Positions 1-9,388 are shown, counted from the stretch's first letter. The stretch is DNA of 20,672 nucleotides from Saksenaea vasiformis B4078 (GCA_000697055.1 JNDT01002186.1:1-20672); one strand, 5' to 3'. Numbers and translations: made by a program. The notes: generated by a model from the letters alone, not told the origin.

Positions 1-1253
1 ACAGAATATAAAGAAAAACTAACCGCAGCATTAAAAGAAGCACAGAAAAAGTGGGTATGCTTTTCCTATGGAAACAGTAGCTAAAGAAAAGCATGCATTT
101 ATGCAAATAGGGAAGAAGAGTACAGGAAGATTGACCAGACAGAGGTGGCACGATTGCAGGATGAATTCAAAGAAAAAAGGTGAGTTCGTCCTAACATGGC
201 TGTACAGATAAGCTTATCCAGTCTTGTTGTACTAGAATGTCTCTGCAACTGTTAAAAGGTGAGGCGGATGCCTTGGAACGTCAAGAGTTCACCTATTTGG
301 AGAGAGTATCCGATATTGAGCGACAAAAAGCAAAAATAAAAGAGGTATGGGTCGGCACAAAGGTAATCATGCAAAACTAAATAGTAGATAATAGGCTATC
401 GAAAAGGCACGACGGACCCGCGATGCGTACAAATGCGTTACGATAGGAGACGTTCGAAAATCGAAAGGCAAGTAGCTATATCGTAGTTAACAAAAGGATC
501 TGACCATTTTTTTTTCTCATCAATAGGCCATCTTGACGCATTGAATAACTTCTGTGGTTGGCGACTCAAGCGACGAGCTGGTCCTATTACGGAGCTGGCC
601 GTAGCTGGTGATCTTCATGTGTTTCTAGATGAAGGGAAGCTTGAGCACAAGCGGCCTGATGGCATTTCAATACATGTCATTGAAGGACGCGAAAAAGAAC
701 TGAAATGTTTTGTTGGACTTGTTCCTGGCATACGGAAATGGTTACAAGACAAATGGAACCCAACAGAGGTAAACGACCGGCTTTGCACCTATAGGAAACA
801 CAGGCTAAGCTTATGTAGATGGTGCAAAGGATTATTGTCTACTGGCAGAGAACCCGATCGATACATCAAGAAATCAAGAAGGTGCAACGGCACTACTGGA
901 TAGATATGGACGTACTAGACGAAAGCGAAGAGTTGGAAAACCGAGGCGTTGCTGTTCGTATCGTCTTGTTTTGTTATATGAAGAAGATCAAGGTTACTCT
1001 CACTATACCCATACGAGCAAAAGATATAATCGCCTACCCAGCGATTGATGTCAGCTCGGTCAATGTCAATTTACACTACGGCTCCATCACGTAAGTTGAC
1101 AGGTTGCGTCTGGGAAAAAGAAAGACTAAGCAGGAGGGTTGAGATAGTCAGGAGGGGCTCGACCACATGATTTCCCAAGTCTTGAAAACCAAAGGCTTTA
1201 TCGATCTTGCAGGGACAATGCGCGGCATTGTTGCCTCTATAGGGGCCGAATGA
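1..1253 (+). CDS. spc7: Spc7/KNL1-like outer-kinetochore protein, C-terminal part (5' end off window)
   Basis: Seven exons join in one frame: 1-50, 111-179, 236-344, 395-467, 527-768, 819-1090 and 1148-1253, giving 306 residues and a stop at 1251-1253. The first ~95 residues are charged and helical, as in a coiled coil. They lead into the segment LDALNNFCGWRLKRR (about residues 103-117), which resembles the 'L-x-x-L-x-x-x-x-GW' entry to the C-terminal RWD region of Spc7/KNL1. A hydrophobic beta-rich block follows, with a YP pair at 254-255 and a terminal amphipathic helix. Known for the family: Spc7/KNL1 scaffolds the KMN network, and its RWD domains bind the Mis12 complex. Introns are 50-60 nt; the fourth (468-526) has a GC donor. 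AATAAA follows eight bases after the stop. The family call rests on remembered pattern, so another coiled-coil RWD protein is possible. Confidence 0.68.
468..526 (+). other. GC-AG intron in the Spc7/KNL1-like gene
   Basis: The upstream exon ends AAAG and the intron opens GCAAGT, the exact consensus of the rare GC donor class; it ends at CAATAG. Splicing restores a split glycine codon (G|GC) and joins RKSKG to HLDALNNF in frame. Without splicing the frame stops at TAG within the first codons. Confidence 0.7.
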
Positions 1254-1260
1254 ACTGCTC

Positions 1261-1266
1261 AATAAA
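1261..1266 (+). terminator. AATAAA polyadenylation signal of the Spc7/KNL1-like gene
   Basis: A canonical AATAAA begins eight bases after the TGA stop at 1251-1253. The distance is short, but similarly close signals occur for other genes in this window. Confidence 0.45.
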
Positions 1267-1982
1267 TGGTACTTTGGGTCTCCAACGTCCCAATGCCATT
1301 CTCATCATCATCATCCATGGTGCCGCTTGGGGAGGTAACACAAGCAATCCGTACCTCTTAGAAGTGACCCTTGTATAACTATAACGACACAATGTATAAA
1401 AAAGACATGTACAAATGGCGGAGAAATGTAGCCGTTCCATTATGAGAAATTTGCCTGCTACTCTTATCAACTTGCGAGAAACGAGTGTCTCGATAGAACG
1501 GAAGGCGCTAATAAGGACATAAAACTTGGTGAAGGAGAAAGAATGCTTTGACGTATGCACTTTGCCTACCCGTAACGACACACGACTAGGAAATGACGCC
1601 AGGTGATGGACTTACTTTTGTCTATTTGATGAAGAAGACACAGTTTACAGCTGATTTTGATTTGTATGATAAGATGCTGCGGGTGCCGTTTCCTGGTGCG
1701 GTAATATTGTCCTAACTGGATTACCCATCCCAGGCACCAATAGTTCCTTTGTGCTCTGGATGTTTAAGCTTTGACTACGTTGAACTTTATTAGCGTTCTG
1801 AGAAGCGTCGCACAGAGGAAGGACCATGGTCCCGCAGCAGCCGAGTGATTGGAATTCCGCTTTAACTGTTAAAAATAAACTTAATACGACTTAGTTCCGT
1901 GTAAAATCTGCAGTGACATCAATTAAAGCAGCCATCTGCGAATTTTTCTTCCTTCGTCCTTTTTTTTCCCCAAACGATTGCA
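1267..1982. other. Intergenic stretch without a convincing gene
   Basis: Minus-strand open frames of 114 and 60 codons lie here (1237-1581 and 1645-1827), but neither has a recognisable domain or a credible splice partner. The last ~40 bases before 1983 form a C/T tract ending TTTTTTTTCCCC, the likely core promoter and leader of the next gene. Confidence 0.5.
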
Positions 1983-2918
1983 ATGCGTTTCCGAGATAGA
2001 CCTCACTTCACTATCGAATCTCTCTTGAAAGGCGAAGTGGACCTGACGGAACGTGAAGAGGAGTCTGTTATTCTGACTACGGAGCACCGAAAGAAGATCC
2101 CACTTTTTGAGCTAGTTATTTATTCTGTAACAAAAGAAGATGAAGCAAAGTTATTAGAGGACTTGCGTGTGGTACTCTACGAGGCGGAAGCCCCCACGCC
2201 TCCAGACTTCTCTGTGATCATCACTGCAGGCACCAGCAAGCTACGACTATACTATGTTCTCCGAGATTCCTTTGATTTGCTGCGCAACAAGTCGTTGAAG
2301 TGCCAAGTTGACCTGGATGATACCGTTTCACAGTACCGATCGGAAATTAGCCTGGAAGCTTTGTTCGCTAGGCACGTTCCCGAGCTTGTGTGGAATGAGG
2401 GTGATGTGATCATGTTGTACATTTCGGGAAGCCCAGCCATCCATCTCTTTGAGCTGATTATTTTCTCCATGAGAAAGGAAGATGAAGAAGAAATGCTCAA
2501 GAAACTCAAATACATACTCTATGAAGACAAGTGGGATGAAGACGAAGACGAAGAAGAAATGATAGAGAAAATCAAACAGAGAATCGCTCGAGACGAAGAA
2601 AAAAATAGCCATGAAGAAAAGGATAAAAACAGAGAGGACAGCGCTGAAGGCGTCACAGCTATTTCTGATACCTCAGACAGAGATGAAAACAAGAAAGAGG
2701 AGACGGACCAGAAGGAAAAGGATGACCAGGGCGAAGATGACAAGGACGAGGAAAACGAGGACAGGTCTGACTCTGAAAGTGATTCCGATTCGGATGATGG
2801 ATACGATGAAACGACATGGCAATTCATTGAAGCAGGAGAGAGCAGAATACAAGTGTATAAGCTGTATACGGTAAAGGATGGAATCGATTCGTTAGCTATG
2901 ATTCGGCACCAATGTTAG
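1983..2918 (+). CDS. Unrecognised two-domain protein with acidic linker (tandem paralog 1)
   Basis: Intronless, 311 residues; I do not recognise the family. It aligns along its length with the gene at 3215. Two halves repeat one pattern. Residues 11-106 run E-S/A-L, then IPLFELVIYSVTKEDE (39-54), then a helix ending LRVVLYE (61-67), then a strand block IITAGTSKLRLYYVLRD (79-95). Residues 121-311 repeat this with IHLFELIIFSMRKEDE (153-168), LKYILYE (175-181) and FIEAGESRIQVYKLYT (281-296). Between the LYE helix and the final strand block, the second half carries ~90 residues (185-275) almost entirely of D, E, K, S and N. There is no signal peptide or membrane segment, so it is probably cytosolic or nuclear. 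The ATG is fixed by the paralog's identical opening (MRF-x-DRPHFT) and by the CCCC-plus-11-base leader both share. No AATAAA is visible downstream. Confidence 0.8.
   Translation: MRFRDRPHFTIESLLKGEVDLTEREEESVILTTEHRKKIPLFELVIYSVTKEDEAKLLEDLRVVLYEAEAPTPPDFSVIITAGTSKLRLYYVLRDSFDLLRNKSLKCQVDLDDTVSQYRSEISLEALFARHVPELVWNEGDVIMLYISGSPAIHLFELIIFSMRKEDEEEMLKKLKYILYEDKWDEDEDEEEMIEKIKQRIARDEEKNSHEEKDKNREDSAEGVTAISDTSDRDENKKEETDQKEKDDQGEDDKDEENEDRSDSESDSDSDDGYDETTWQFIEAGESRIQVYKLYTVKDGIDSLAMIRHQC
2535..2807 (+). repeat. Acidic low-complexity linker inside paralog 1
   Basis: GA-rich codons encode an Asp/Glu/Lys/Ser tract (residues 185-275) ending in a DS/ES run. The tandem paralog has only about 45 neutral residues here, including PCSDPC. 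The tract has expanded or contracted since duplication. Confidence 0.75.
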
Positions 2919-3214
2919 CTTTGTTGTGCTGCATTGTATTGTAACACTAAACTTTGACAAAGTAATATATCACGTATTGATTTACAAATGCATTCCCGAA
3001 GGCAGTGTGGTGTCAGACAACCTAATCGCTAAGATTCGCGGATCATTATTGGTCTTTAGGTAGGACAACAGTGCGCAGTAATTTACGTTGTACGCGCTGT
3101 CACGATCATGAAAAGCGTTGGCGGTAGCACAAAAGGGAAGGCGTGACGAAACAAGCATTTACGCAAGTAGTAAGGTTCCCATTTTCCCTTCTTTTCTTTT
3201 CCCCGGTCACTACA
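2919..3214. other. Spacer between the tandem paralogs
   Basis: Holds the 3'UTR of paralog 1 and the promoter/leader of paralog 2. Only the last ~30 bases resemble the leader at 1983: a C/T tract, CCCC, eleven bases, then ATGCG. No gene is seen. Confidence 0.55.
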
Positions 3215-3991
3215 ATGCGCTTCCAAGATAGACCGCACTTCACCGTTGAGTCTTTCTTGCAAGGCGATGTAGAACTATCGGAATATATACAGCAATCTGT
3301 TATTCTGACCACAGAGAACCGGAATAACATCCCTCTTTTCGAACTGATCATACATTCCGCAGCAAAGCAGGACAAAATAGAGTTGCTAGAGAAATTACGA
3401 GTGGCACTTTATGAAATGAAATGGCATCCACCGAGGCAACAGTTCGTGATTCTCTCTGCACACGACAGCAAGCTTCAACTGTATATCCTCTATAAGGAAT
3501 CCGCTGAATTGCTGCGGAACAAAGGGTTAGAATGCAAGGTTGTACCAAGAGATACAGTTTCACTGTCAAGGTCCGAATACACCCTAGAAGCGTTGTTTAT
3601 GGGAGCCGGCTACTACCTTCCACAGACAAAAGAAGAGGCAATGATGGTGTATATTTCTGGTTGTCCGGCAATCCATCTCTTTGAGATGATTATTTACTCC
3701 ATGGAAGACAAAGACAGAAAAGAAATGCTTCAGAAACTAAAATACATACTCTACGAGAAAGACTGGAACGAAGACTTAAAAGAGAACACTGCATCTGTGT
3801 CCGAAGGTGGCCAGAGCCAAGACAGCCACGGAATAACTGGGAAAAAGGCCGATCCTTGTTCTGATCCTTGCAACAAGGAAGTTATGTATCAGACAATCCG
3901 TGTGAACCGAAGCAAGGTCCAGATATACAAGCTGTATACGGCAGAGGACGGAATTGACTCGTTGCGTATCATTCGGCACCGTCTCCTCTAA
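3215..3991 (+). CDS. Unrecognised two-domain protein (tandem paralog 2)
   Basis: Intronless, 258 residues, the diverged tandem copy of the gene at 1983; family not recognised. The shared skeleton is MRF-x-DRPHFT, SVILTTE (28-34), IPLFELIIHS (39-48), LRVALYE (61-67), FVILSAHDSKLQLY (77-90), LLRNK (99-103), VYISGCPAIHLFEMIIYS (145-162), LKYILYE (175-181) and a C-terminal VQIYKLYTAEDGIDSL (235-250). The two-fold internal domain repeat is kept, but the linker before the last strand block is short (about 184-228) and not acidic. An in-frame upstream start at 3143 is open, but 3215 is preferred because homology to paralog 1 and the matching CCCC leader begin there. The changes preserve hydrophobic positions, which suggests both copies are under protein-level constraint. 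Confidence 0.8.
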   Translation: MRFQDRPHFTVESFLQGDVELSEYIQQSVILTTENRNNIPLFELIIHSAAKQDKIELLEKLRVALYEMKWHPPRQQFVILSAHDSKLQLYILYKESAELLRNKGLECKVVPRDTVSLSRSEYTLEALFMGAGYYLPQTKEEAMMVYISGCPAIHLFEMIIYSMEDKDRKEMLQKLKYILYEKDWNEDLKENTASVSEGGQSQDSHGITGKKADPCSDPCNKEVMYQTIRVNRSKVQIYKLYTAEDGIDSLRIIRHRLL

Positions 3992-4167
3992 TCGCATTGA
4001 TTTGGTTTGGGAGACAAGAGCTCAATATGAATTATTTTGGAAGAAATGGCCATCTGAAGTGTTAAGACTTTAACTGCCGCCAAGGATTGCACTTGATTTC
4101 GAAAACGTATTTACCAGATCTATCCTACAGTTTTGCGTTGCTTTCAACCCGTTTGTCGTTATCTCCA

Positions 4168-4173
4168 AATAAA
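4168..4173 (+). terminator. AATAAA signal downstream of paralog 2
   Basis: A canonical AATAAA about 177 bases after the stop at 3991, followed by a T-rich stretch. It is a plausible 3' end for paralog 2. Confidence 0.4.
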
Positions 4174-5495
4174 CTACGTTTGATACAGTCTTTTTTGCAT
4201 GCCGCACTTTTGAATCTTGTTTGGGAAGCGGATCTTTATGCATAAAGTCGAAGCGCGTTGCACTAGCATATTATTGATCCACCGTTCTCGTTCATTGTTC
4301 CAATGATCAGTTACAACATTTTGTTTTTAGTTAATGAGGGTTAATGGGTATTTAAAGGACGTATAGATTTTCCACTTTTTTCTTTTAACGCCCTCAATAT
4401 GTACTATAGATAAATGCACATCCATGATCGTTCATGCCCTTTTGCCTGTCACTTAGCCTGCAAGACGTCTGTTTCAAACAGTCTCGATTGTGATGACAAT
4501 TTTCGGCCCATCACTGAAGTAAATCAATATGGTCAATCATCCAGAGTCATTCATTTTCTGCGATAGAACGGCAGACATTGCATCGCTTCAAGTCCTTTAC
4601 AGTGCGTGTGCTACTGGCCAGTGTTGCCTGGTTCTTTTCTTATCGGTCCCACTGGACACGATGAGGGTACGATGCGAGTACGACTACAGCTATCGGCGGT
4701 ATTTTATTCTGCTTACTAGCCATGAATTTAATTTTATGCTATTTTATGTGAAGCGTATGTCGATTAAGAAACCAGATTTATGTAAGTATGAATCTGTCGC
4801 CAATTTATACGCTAGCGACCGCATATTCAATATTTTCTCAGCGAAAGCCTGGCACAAAAAAAAATTAGCTATATCAGGGTAAAGATACATTTACTATTTT
4901 TTAAAACAACGTTTGCGTTGCCTGAAAAGTCAATCTTCATGATCGCAAAATCTATACAGCTCAGCGTAAAAGCGTTTTCAATAAACGGTAGTGAAGAGTA
5001 GGCGAGCGGTCCCATAACTAAGCATGGCCCAATTAAACCCAGAAAAGTGCCACACTTTCGTAATCACACTTATCCCATCCCCAATCACATCTCTATCGCC
5101 ACAACAAAATGAGTGGCTGACTGATATAGAAAGCAGACGATTGTTTCTATCTGCAAAAGGAACTCCCTCAGCACCAAGATGTGATGAATAATTGAGAAAC
5201 AACTGGTTTACAAGGCTGTAGAATTAGGGTGCTTAGCCTTACTTGTTAAACTCATGTCTCTGCGACTGATATCTTAATTTGATACACAGGCAAGGGTCCC
5301 TGTACCGTTCACAGGAGAGAAATAAAGATGTCGGAGGAAATGCCAGGATCCACGCTATTTGTTTTCAGAGTAGTCTTCAGAATTGACCTTGTCACTGATT
5401 TCCACAATTTTGATGGAAAACCTCGGCGCTTTCGGCCCAAAAAAAGATAGACTCGGTACCGAGATATCGAAAAACTAATGGTTTGTCGGCGAGAA
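4174..5495. other. Intergenic stretch; one doubtful 117-codon frame
   Basis: Mostly A/T-rich unique DNA. The only frame worth noting is 4529-4882 (+). Its middle (FILLTSHEFNFMLF) is weakly like the strand block of paralog 2 (FVILSAHDSKLQLY); it may be a relic of a third copy or chance. A minus frame at 4978-5202 has no recognisable feature. Confidence 0.4.
4529..4882 (+). pseudogene. Possible relic of a third paralog of the 1983/3215 family
   Basis: The frame encodes 117 residues. Over 14 positions, FILLTSHEFNFMLF aligns without gaps to residues 77-90 of paralog 2, with four identities and mostly conservative changes; an Arg-rich pair precedes both. No start like MRF-x-DRPHFT, no LFEL-II-S motif and no LYE helix are visible, so at most a decayed fragment remains. 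It could be chance. Confidence 0.2.
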
Positions 5496-5499
5496 ATAT

Positions 5500-5505
5500 T
5501 TTATT
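5500..5505 (-). terminator. AATAAA signal of the secreted Gly/His-rich gene 1
   Basis: TTTATT on the plus strand reads AATAAA on the coding strand, 53 bases after the stop codon. Confidence 0.5.
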
Positions 5506-5558
5506 TTAAATGTTATAGTTCCAAGGTAGCATGCACGACTGACGGTATCTCAGTAGAT

Positions 5559-6086
5559 CTAGTAAAGGCAGATGCCCTGTTCTAAGCCATCGAAGCGCTG
5601 CGGCTTGGCGCATACTCCGTCGCATTGGTAAAATTTACCACCCGCTTTCTTGCAGTTACGGGCACTCGCACCTCGGTGAGGATTGAGACCTTTGCAGGCT
5701 CCTACCAGTGCATCTCTAATTTCTTGCTTTGTTTCCAGCGAGTGCTCTCTGCAAGGAGGTCTCTCCCCATGGTGCGTCTTTCCTCCACCGCTGCCAGAAC
5801 CTTTACCATGATTTCCTCCTTCTTCTCCTCCATGGTGTCCAGCTCCACTATGCTTTCCTCCTTCTTCACCACCATGGTGTCCAGCTCCACTATGCTTTCC
5901 TCCTTCTTTACCACCATGGTGTCCAGTCTCGCCATGACCGCTTCCACCATGCCCCTTGCCCTTGCCTTTGCTTCCACCAGGAGGGGTCTTGTTTGGACCT
6001 TTTTTGCCTCTAGCCTCAAGTACGGGACCGGCGGAAACTATGGTTGCAAAAACGGCAACCAACAAAAGCAAGATGATAAAGCGCAT
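5559..6086 (-). CDS. Secreted Gly/His-rich repeat protein with six-Cys tail (copy 1)
   Basis: 175 residues in one exon. Residues 1-19 are a clear secretory signal (MRF plus IILLLLVAVFATIVSA, likely cut before GP). A basic K/G/P stretch follows, then a Gly/His/Glu region with a 14-residue repeat (HHGGKEGGKHSGAG at 56-69, again at 70-83, degenerate at 84-97). The tail from 111 has six cysteines (112, 131, 145, 155, 159, 173), consistent with three disulfides in an extracellular domain. The family is not recognised. His-rich repeats can bind Cu, Zn or Ni, but that role here is inference. The start is supported by the paralog at 8922-9260, by a shared 5'UTR intron ending three bases before the ATG, and by a shared TATA box. 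No retention signal or membrane anchor is seen. Confidence 0.82.
   Translation of the reverse strand: MRFIILLLLVAVFATIVSAGPVLEARGKKGPNKTPPGGSKGKGKGHGGSGHGETGHHGGKEGGKHSGAGHHGGEEGGKHSGAGHHGGEEGGNHGKGSGSGGGKTHHGERPPCREHSLETKQEIRDALVGACKGLNPHRGASARNCKKAGGKFYQCDGVCAKPQRFDGLEQGICLY
5796..5921 (-). repeat. 42-bp in-frame minisatellite in secreted gene 1
   Basis: Three tandem 42-bp units encode 14-residue His/Gly/Glu repeats. The first two differ by one residue (K or E); the third decays into NHGKGSG. Length polymorphism between strains would be expected. Confidence 0.8.
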
Positions 6087-6089
6087 GTT

Positions 6090-6142
6090 CTACAAATTAC
6101 GGAAATCAGTAACAGAATGATCTTTTTCCCTCTAGGAAATAC
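6090..6142 (-). other. 5'UTR intron of secreted gene 1
   Basis: On the coding strand CAG|GTATTT opens and TTTGTAG closes a 53-nt intron, leaving AAC just before the ATG. Copy 2 has the same donor (CAG|GTATTT) and the same acceptor position (TAG|AAT-ATG), although the intron interior has diverged. Confidence 0.65.
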
Positions 6143-6197
6143 CTGAAGATAACTGTGGCCAAAGCAGAATGTCTTTTTCCCAATTTTTCGGATACGT

Positions 6198-6205
6198 TAT
6201 TTATA
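6198..6205 (-). promoter_or_regulatory. TATA box of secreted gene 1
   Basis: TATAAATA on the coding strand. Its near edge lies 55 bases upstream of the last base of the presumed first exon; copy 2 has the identical octamer at the same spacing. Confidence 0.65.
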
Positions 6206-7057
6206 CGCTATCGTTCTACGCGTACCTCTTCGCAGATCCGTGTCTGTTTCGCCAGGTACAAGCTGAGTTGTAACCAACGCCAACTGTAACGGATGACACC
6301 GATAAACGGTGACATGGTTTCGCAAGCTTGCATAAGTTTTGTAATACGAGAGAACTAAAGCTTATTACTGTTACACTGAGTGCAAGGACAAATTTGCGAA
6401 ACAAAGCATCCAATGCCTCATGTCATCGAAAAGATATAACAGAAAGCAATGGCTAATTAGGAGCCCTTGAATTTGTCCTCTGAAGGCTGCCATTAAAATT
6501 GCATAAACTGTGCCTGAAAATACGGTCGCTACAACAGCAGCTATTTGTTAGGGTAAAGGAACTAAGCCGCACTCATATTTTGTACAAATTGGTACATTTT
6601 TCGGTGTGATCTGGAGAGTCACCAGCTCATGTTACACTGTGATGCACCAGGATTTTGCTAAAAGACTAACAAGTGGCTGGCGCAATGCATAGTGTCTGCC
6701 TTTTAAGCTCAATCTTGGCCTTCTTCGATCTTTGATAAGAAATAGAAGCATTGAAGCTAATATGGATATAGCACACTCCGTCACACTGATCCCCTATCCA
6801 CTTGGAATTTCGGTGGCGCAATCTTGCTAAGTTTTGCATTAGCATTCCTTAGATATGTATTTATTGTACTTATTTATCTGTGTGTACTGTTTCGCGTTTC
6901 TTGCATTAATCCGAAGACGTTATCCAAGGTGACCGTTTTTGAAGCGCGGTAGTTAGCTCAAACTGCCCGAATCCTTAAAGACCAATGGGCTGTGGTGGCA
7001 CAAACTGTAACTTACCACTGCAAATCACTCCACAGCATTAACACGCATACTCACGTG

Positions 7058-8917
7058 GGCTCTTAATACTCCAGACAAGTTAAGGCAATTGCCTAAACAG
7101 GTCAGTACATTTTATTGTTCGAGATCACCTCATCACAAGCTTAAGAGAAAAGCGGAGTTATCCCTATGTGTAGAACTATTAGGTATATTGACCTCGGGAG
7201 AGTGGGACGCCTTCGGAACAGTCGACAACCAATTGCAAGTATGGCACAATACACCTTATGCATTCTAGTTCTTATAACTGGTTCGTACACGATTACACTC
7301 TCGAACTGCATCATCTCTACTAAAATTGGCTATTTTACTGCACGTTAAAATGCGATTTCGTGGACCGTCGTTCTCATGAGTCGATTCCGAATTGATTACA
7401 TGCCCAATCTTATCAGCATACAAGATCAAATCGTGTTACACGTTGCTAAATGAATAATGATATACTTCCTTGCGTCAATGGAGGAACAACAGAGGAGGCG
7501 CTGTTAACTTGCATTTTGCTTTCTGTTGCATGACATGGAAGAGTATGGATACTTAGGTCAGTTACGGGAAACGAAGGCTGCTCAACGGCTAAAAATAATA
7601 TTTAGAGTGACGTACGAATTAATGAGAAAAGCAGAAGGACATCGCAAAGAGCTATAAGACAAAAGCGGATATGCTACTTCTAACTCTATCTCTATGATTT
7701 CCTTCTATGTTTCTTGCCAGCTTTGTATACAGTTTCGGACCTTCTCCAAACCGGTAAAGGTTACAATAACGGTTGAAAGTTGCATTTGACGCTGACGATA
7801 ACTCATTCCAGAGTCGTAAAGTCGCAAGTGCAGAGTAATATTCATACTGCTATCCTACTGGTTCCTTTGTTTGTGAGACAAAGTCTTCTATAGTTGCTCG
7901 TCGAAACTTGGCGTGGGTATTTCCCGGACGCCCCAGCCCCATTACTGATCCGCAGACGCGAGTTTCTGGTGCTCTCATCACTTGCTATCTACGAGCGGTT
8001 ACAGACAAAGTGACGAGATTACTTAGGAACATAGATACTAAACCCTAGCTCGATTTCATTTCGGATTTGTACCAACATCACTTGTTAAATGACAAGGCAA
8101 CAACCGAAGTCTTTGCATCGGAATAACGCCAAGCACCTTGTTCCATTCTGATATCTACGAATAATCACAGCTAAGAAAGGAAAGGCACAGACTGTATATG
8201 CATTTGTGCCTTAATATGGTGCGTCGCTCGGTATTGAGATTCTACTTGCCAGCGCAAAAATAAAGGCTTAGGATTTATTTTTTTGATACAATAGCGAGTT
8301 TCAGTAGCAGACTTTAACGTTAGATGTAGCCAAAAGATAGCAGGTTGGCGCTGGGATCTCTAAAGCGGCAGTATCTATTAGCCGCATGAATCCAGAATAT
8401 GTGAAGCGTAGCTAAGCCTATAAGGAACACTACTCATTATAGCCGCGAAATAACGTGCAGTTTCTTAGTGTGCGTGTTCCATACTCGCCCAGAATTTATG
8501 TTGCAATAAACCTATAAGTACATCTACGTAACGGTTTACCGGGTTAAAAGCACTCTAACAGACAGCCACTCTTGATCCTTCAAAGTAGGTCCTCTGGAAT
8601 TATAAAGCAATCGACAATTGGAATATGTAATATCTATATGGTTCTATAATTATCAACATAGCTTGCTTGCCAGTTTTGCACTCCTAGGCTGTGATCTGCC
8701 CTACAGGCAGGTCTTTTTGAACCAGAAGCCATATCGGCAATAACTGTATTGAAATAAGGTTAGATACACTACTACTAATCAACGAGCAGCTGATTACTAT
8801 CAGTTAAACGGTAATTAGAGGCCAGTCTCTTCATACATAGAGAGGTAAGAATGTAATTGTTGGAGGATAGTCTCATTTTTCTTTGGACAAAATGCAGCTT
8901 AAGAGTGTCTCTGTATG
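7058..8917. other. Gene-poor spacer between the duplicated copies
   Basis: About 1.86 kb with no frame above 60 codons until the next gene, no credible exon chain, and no similarity that I can see to the duplicated segments. It holds only ordinary A/T-rich sequence. Confidence 0.45.
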
Positions 8918-8923
8918 TTTATT
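8918..8923 (-). terminator. AATAAA overlapping the stop of secreted gene 2
   Basis: The coding strand reads GGA-TAA-TAAACAT, so AATAAA overlaps the TAA stop. It may simply follow from tandem stop codons. Confidence 0.3.
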
Positions 8924-9260
8924 ATCCTGCTTTGCACACGCACACTTTGCCTATGCAAATCACATGTCCTTTACAGGGGTGGCCTCCTCCTCCACTGTGT
9001 CCTCCACCACCGTGTCCTCCACCACTATGGCCTCCTCCTCCGCCATGCTTGCCTCCCTTGCTACCACCTGGATGTCCTGATCCACCGTGCTTGCCTCCCT
9101 TGCTACCACCTGGATGACCTGATCCACCGTGCTTGCCTCCCTTGCTACCGCCAGGAGTCGTCTTGTGTGGCACCTTTTTGGCTTTATCTTCAGGTATAGG
9201 GCCGGCAGAAACGATAGCAGCAAACACTGCAATCAACAGAAGAAAGATTACGAGACGCAT
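8922..9260 (-). CDS. Secreted Gly/His-rich repeat protein with short four-Cys tail (copy 2)
   Basis: 112 residues, one exon. The signal peptide (MRLVIFLLLIAVFAAIVSA, 1-19) and the next ~15 residues match copy 1 closely. The repeat region differs: 14-residue units GGSKGGKHGGSGHP at 37-50 and 51-64, then a partial unit, followed by Gly/His/Ser-rich GGHSGG stretches. The tail (96-112) is short, with cysteines at 96, 102, 107 and 109, unlike the ~64-residue six-Cys tail of copy 1. Function unknown; an extracellular, possibly metal-binding, structural or antimicrobial protein would fit the composition, but that is inference. It shares promoter layout and 5'UTR intron with copy 1, so regulation was probably inherited together. 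The C-terminus could also be a truncated remnant of a longer tail. Confidence 0.78.
   Translation of the reverse strand: MRLVIFLLLIAVFAAIVSAGPIPEDKAKKVPHKTTPGGSKGGKHGGSGHPGGSKGGKHGGSGHPGGSKGGKHGGGGGHSGGGHGGGGHSGGGGHPCKGHVICIGKVCVCKAG
9027..9152 (-). repeat. 42-bp in-frame minisatellite in secreted gene 2
   Basis: Tandem 42-bp units encode GGSKGGKHGGSGHP twice and a third, altered unit. The period and register match the minisatellite of copy 1 (GGKH and GG pairs align), but the variable residues differ. Confidence 0.75.
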
Positions 9261-9263
9261 ATT

Positions 9264-9333
9264 CTATCAATCACATTTGATTGGAAATGGGTCAGTCAAT
9301 TGTCTTCTTATCTCTAACACAAAGATAAAATAC
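9264..9333 (-). other. 5'UTR intron of secreted gene 2
   Basis: On the coding strand the donor is CAG|GTATTT and the acceptor GATTGATAG, leaving AAT before the ATG. It is 70 nt against 53 nt in copy 1. Confidence 0.62.
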
Positions 9334-9388
9334 CTGAGAAGTACTGTCAACAGGATAAAGTAATTTGTTCTCGGGATTTTGGACGCAT

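Larger units (their letters stand above)
5559..7057. repeat. Segmental duplication, copy 1
   Basis: Gene plus upstream DNA matching 8922-10242 in the same order and orientation. Landmarks shared beyond the gene are GGTACAAGCTG near 6255/9449, a GTAATAC segment near 6340/9525, GATGCACCAGGATT near 6641/9821, CACTTGGAA near 6799/9980, GAATCCTTAA near 6969/10150, and GCAAATCACTCCA followed by CACGTG near 7020-7057/10202-10242. Between landmarks the copies differ by substitutions and small indels. Confidence 0.75.

Noticed and set aside
1237..1581. 114-codon minus-strand frame
   Set aside because: Overlaps the last exon and polyadenylation signal of the Spc7/KNL1-like gene, and contains no recognisable domain; probably chance.
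1645..1827. 60-codon minus-strand frame with protein-like composition
   Set aside because: Isolated, with no splice partners or family resemblance that I can defend.
2519..2827. 102-codon Ser-rich minus-strand frame
   Set aside because: Antisense shadow of the acidic Asp/Glu/Ser linker of paralog 1.
4978..5202. 74-codon minus-strand frame
   Set aside because: No domain, no promoter or splice context and no paralog.
5625..6146. 173-codon plus-strand frame
   Set aside because: Antisense shadow of the His/Gly-rich repeats; the minus strand has the signal peptide, the paralog and the promoter.
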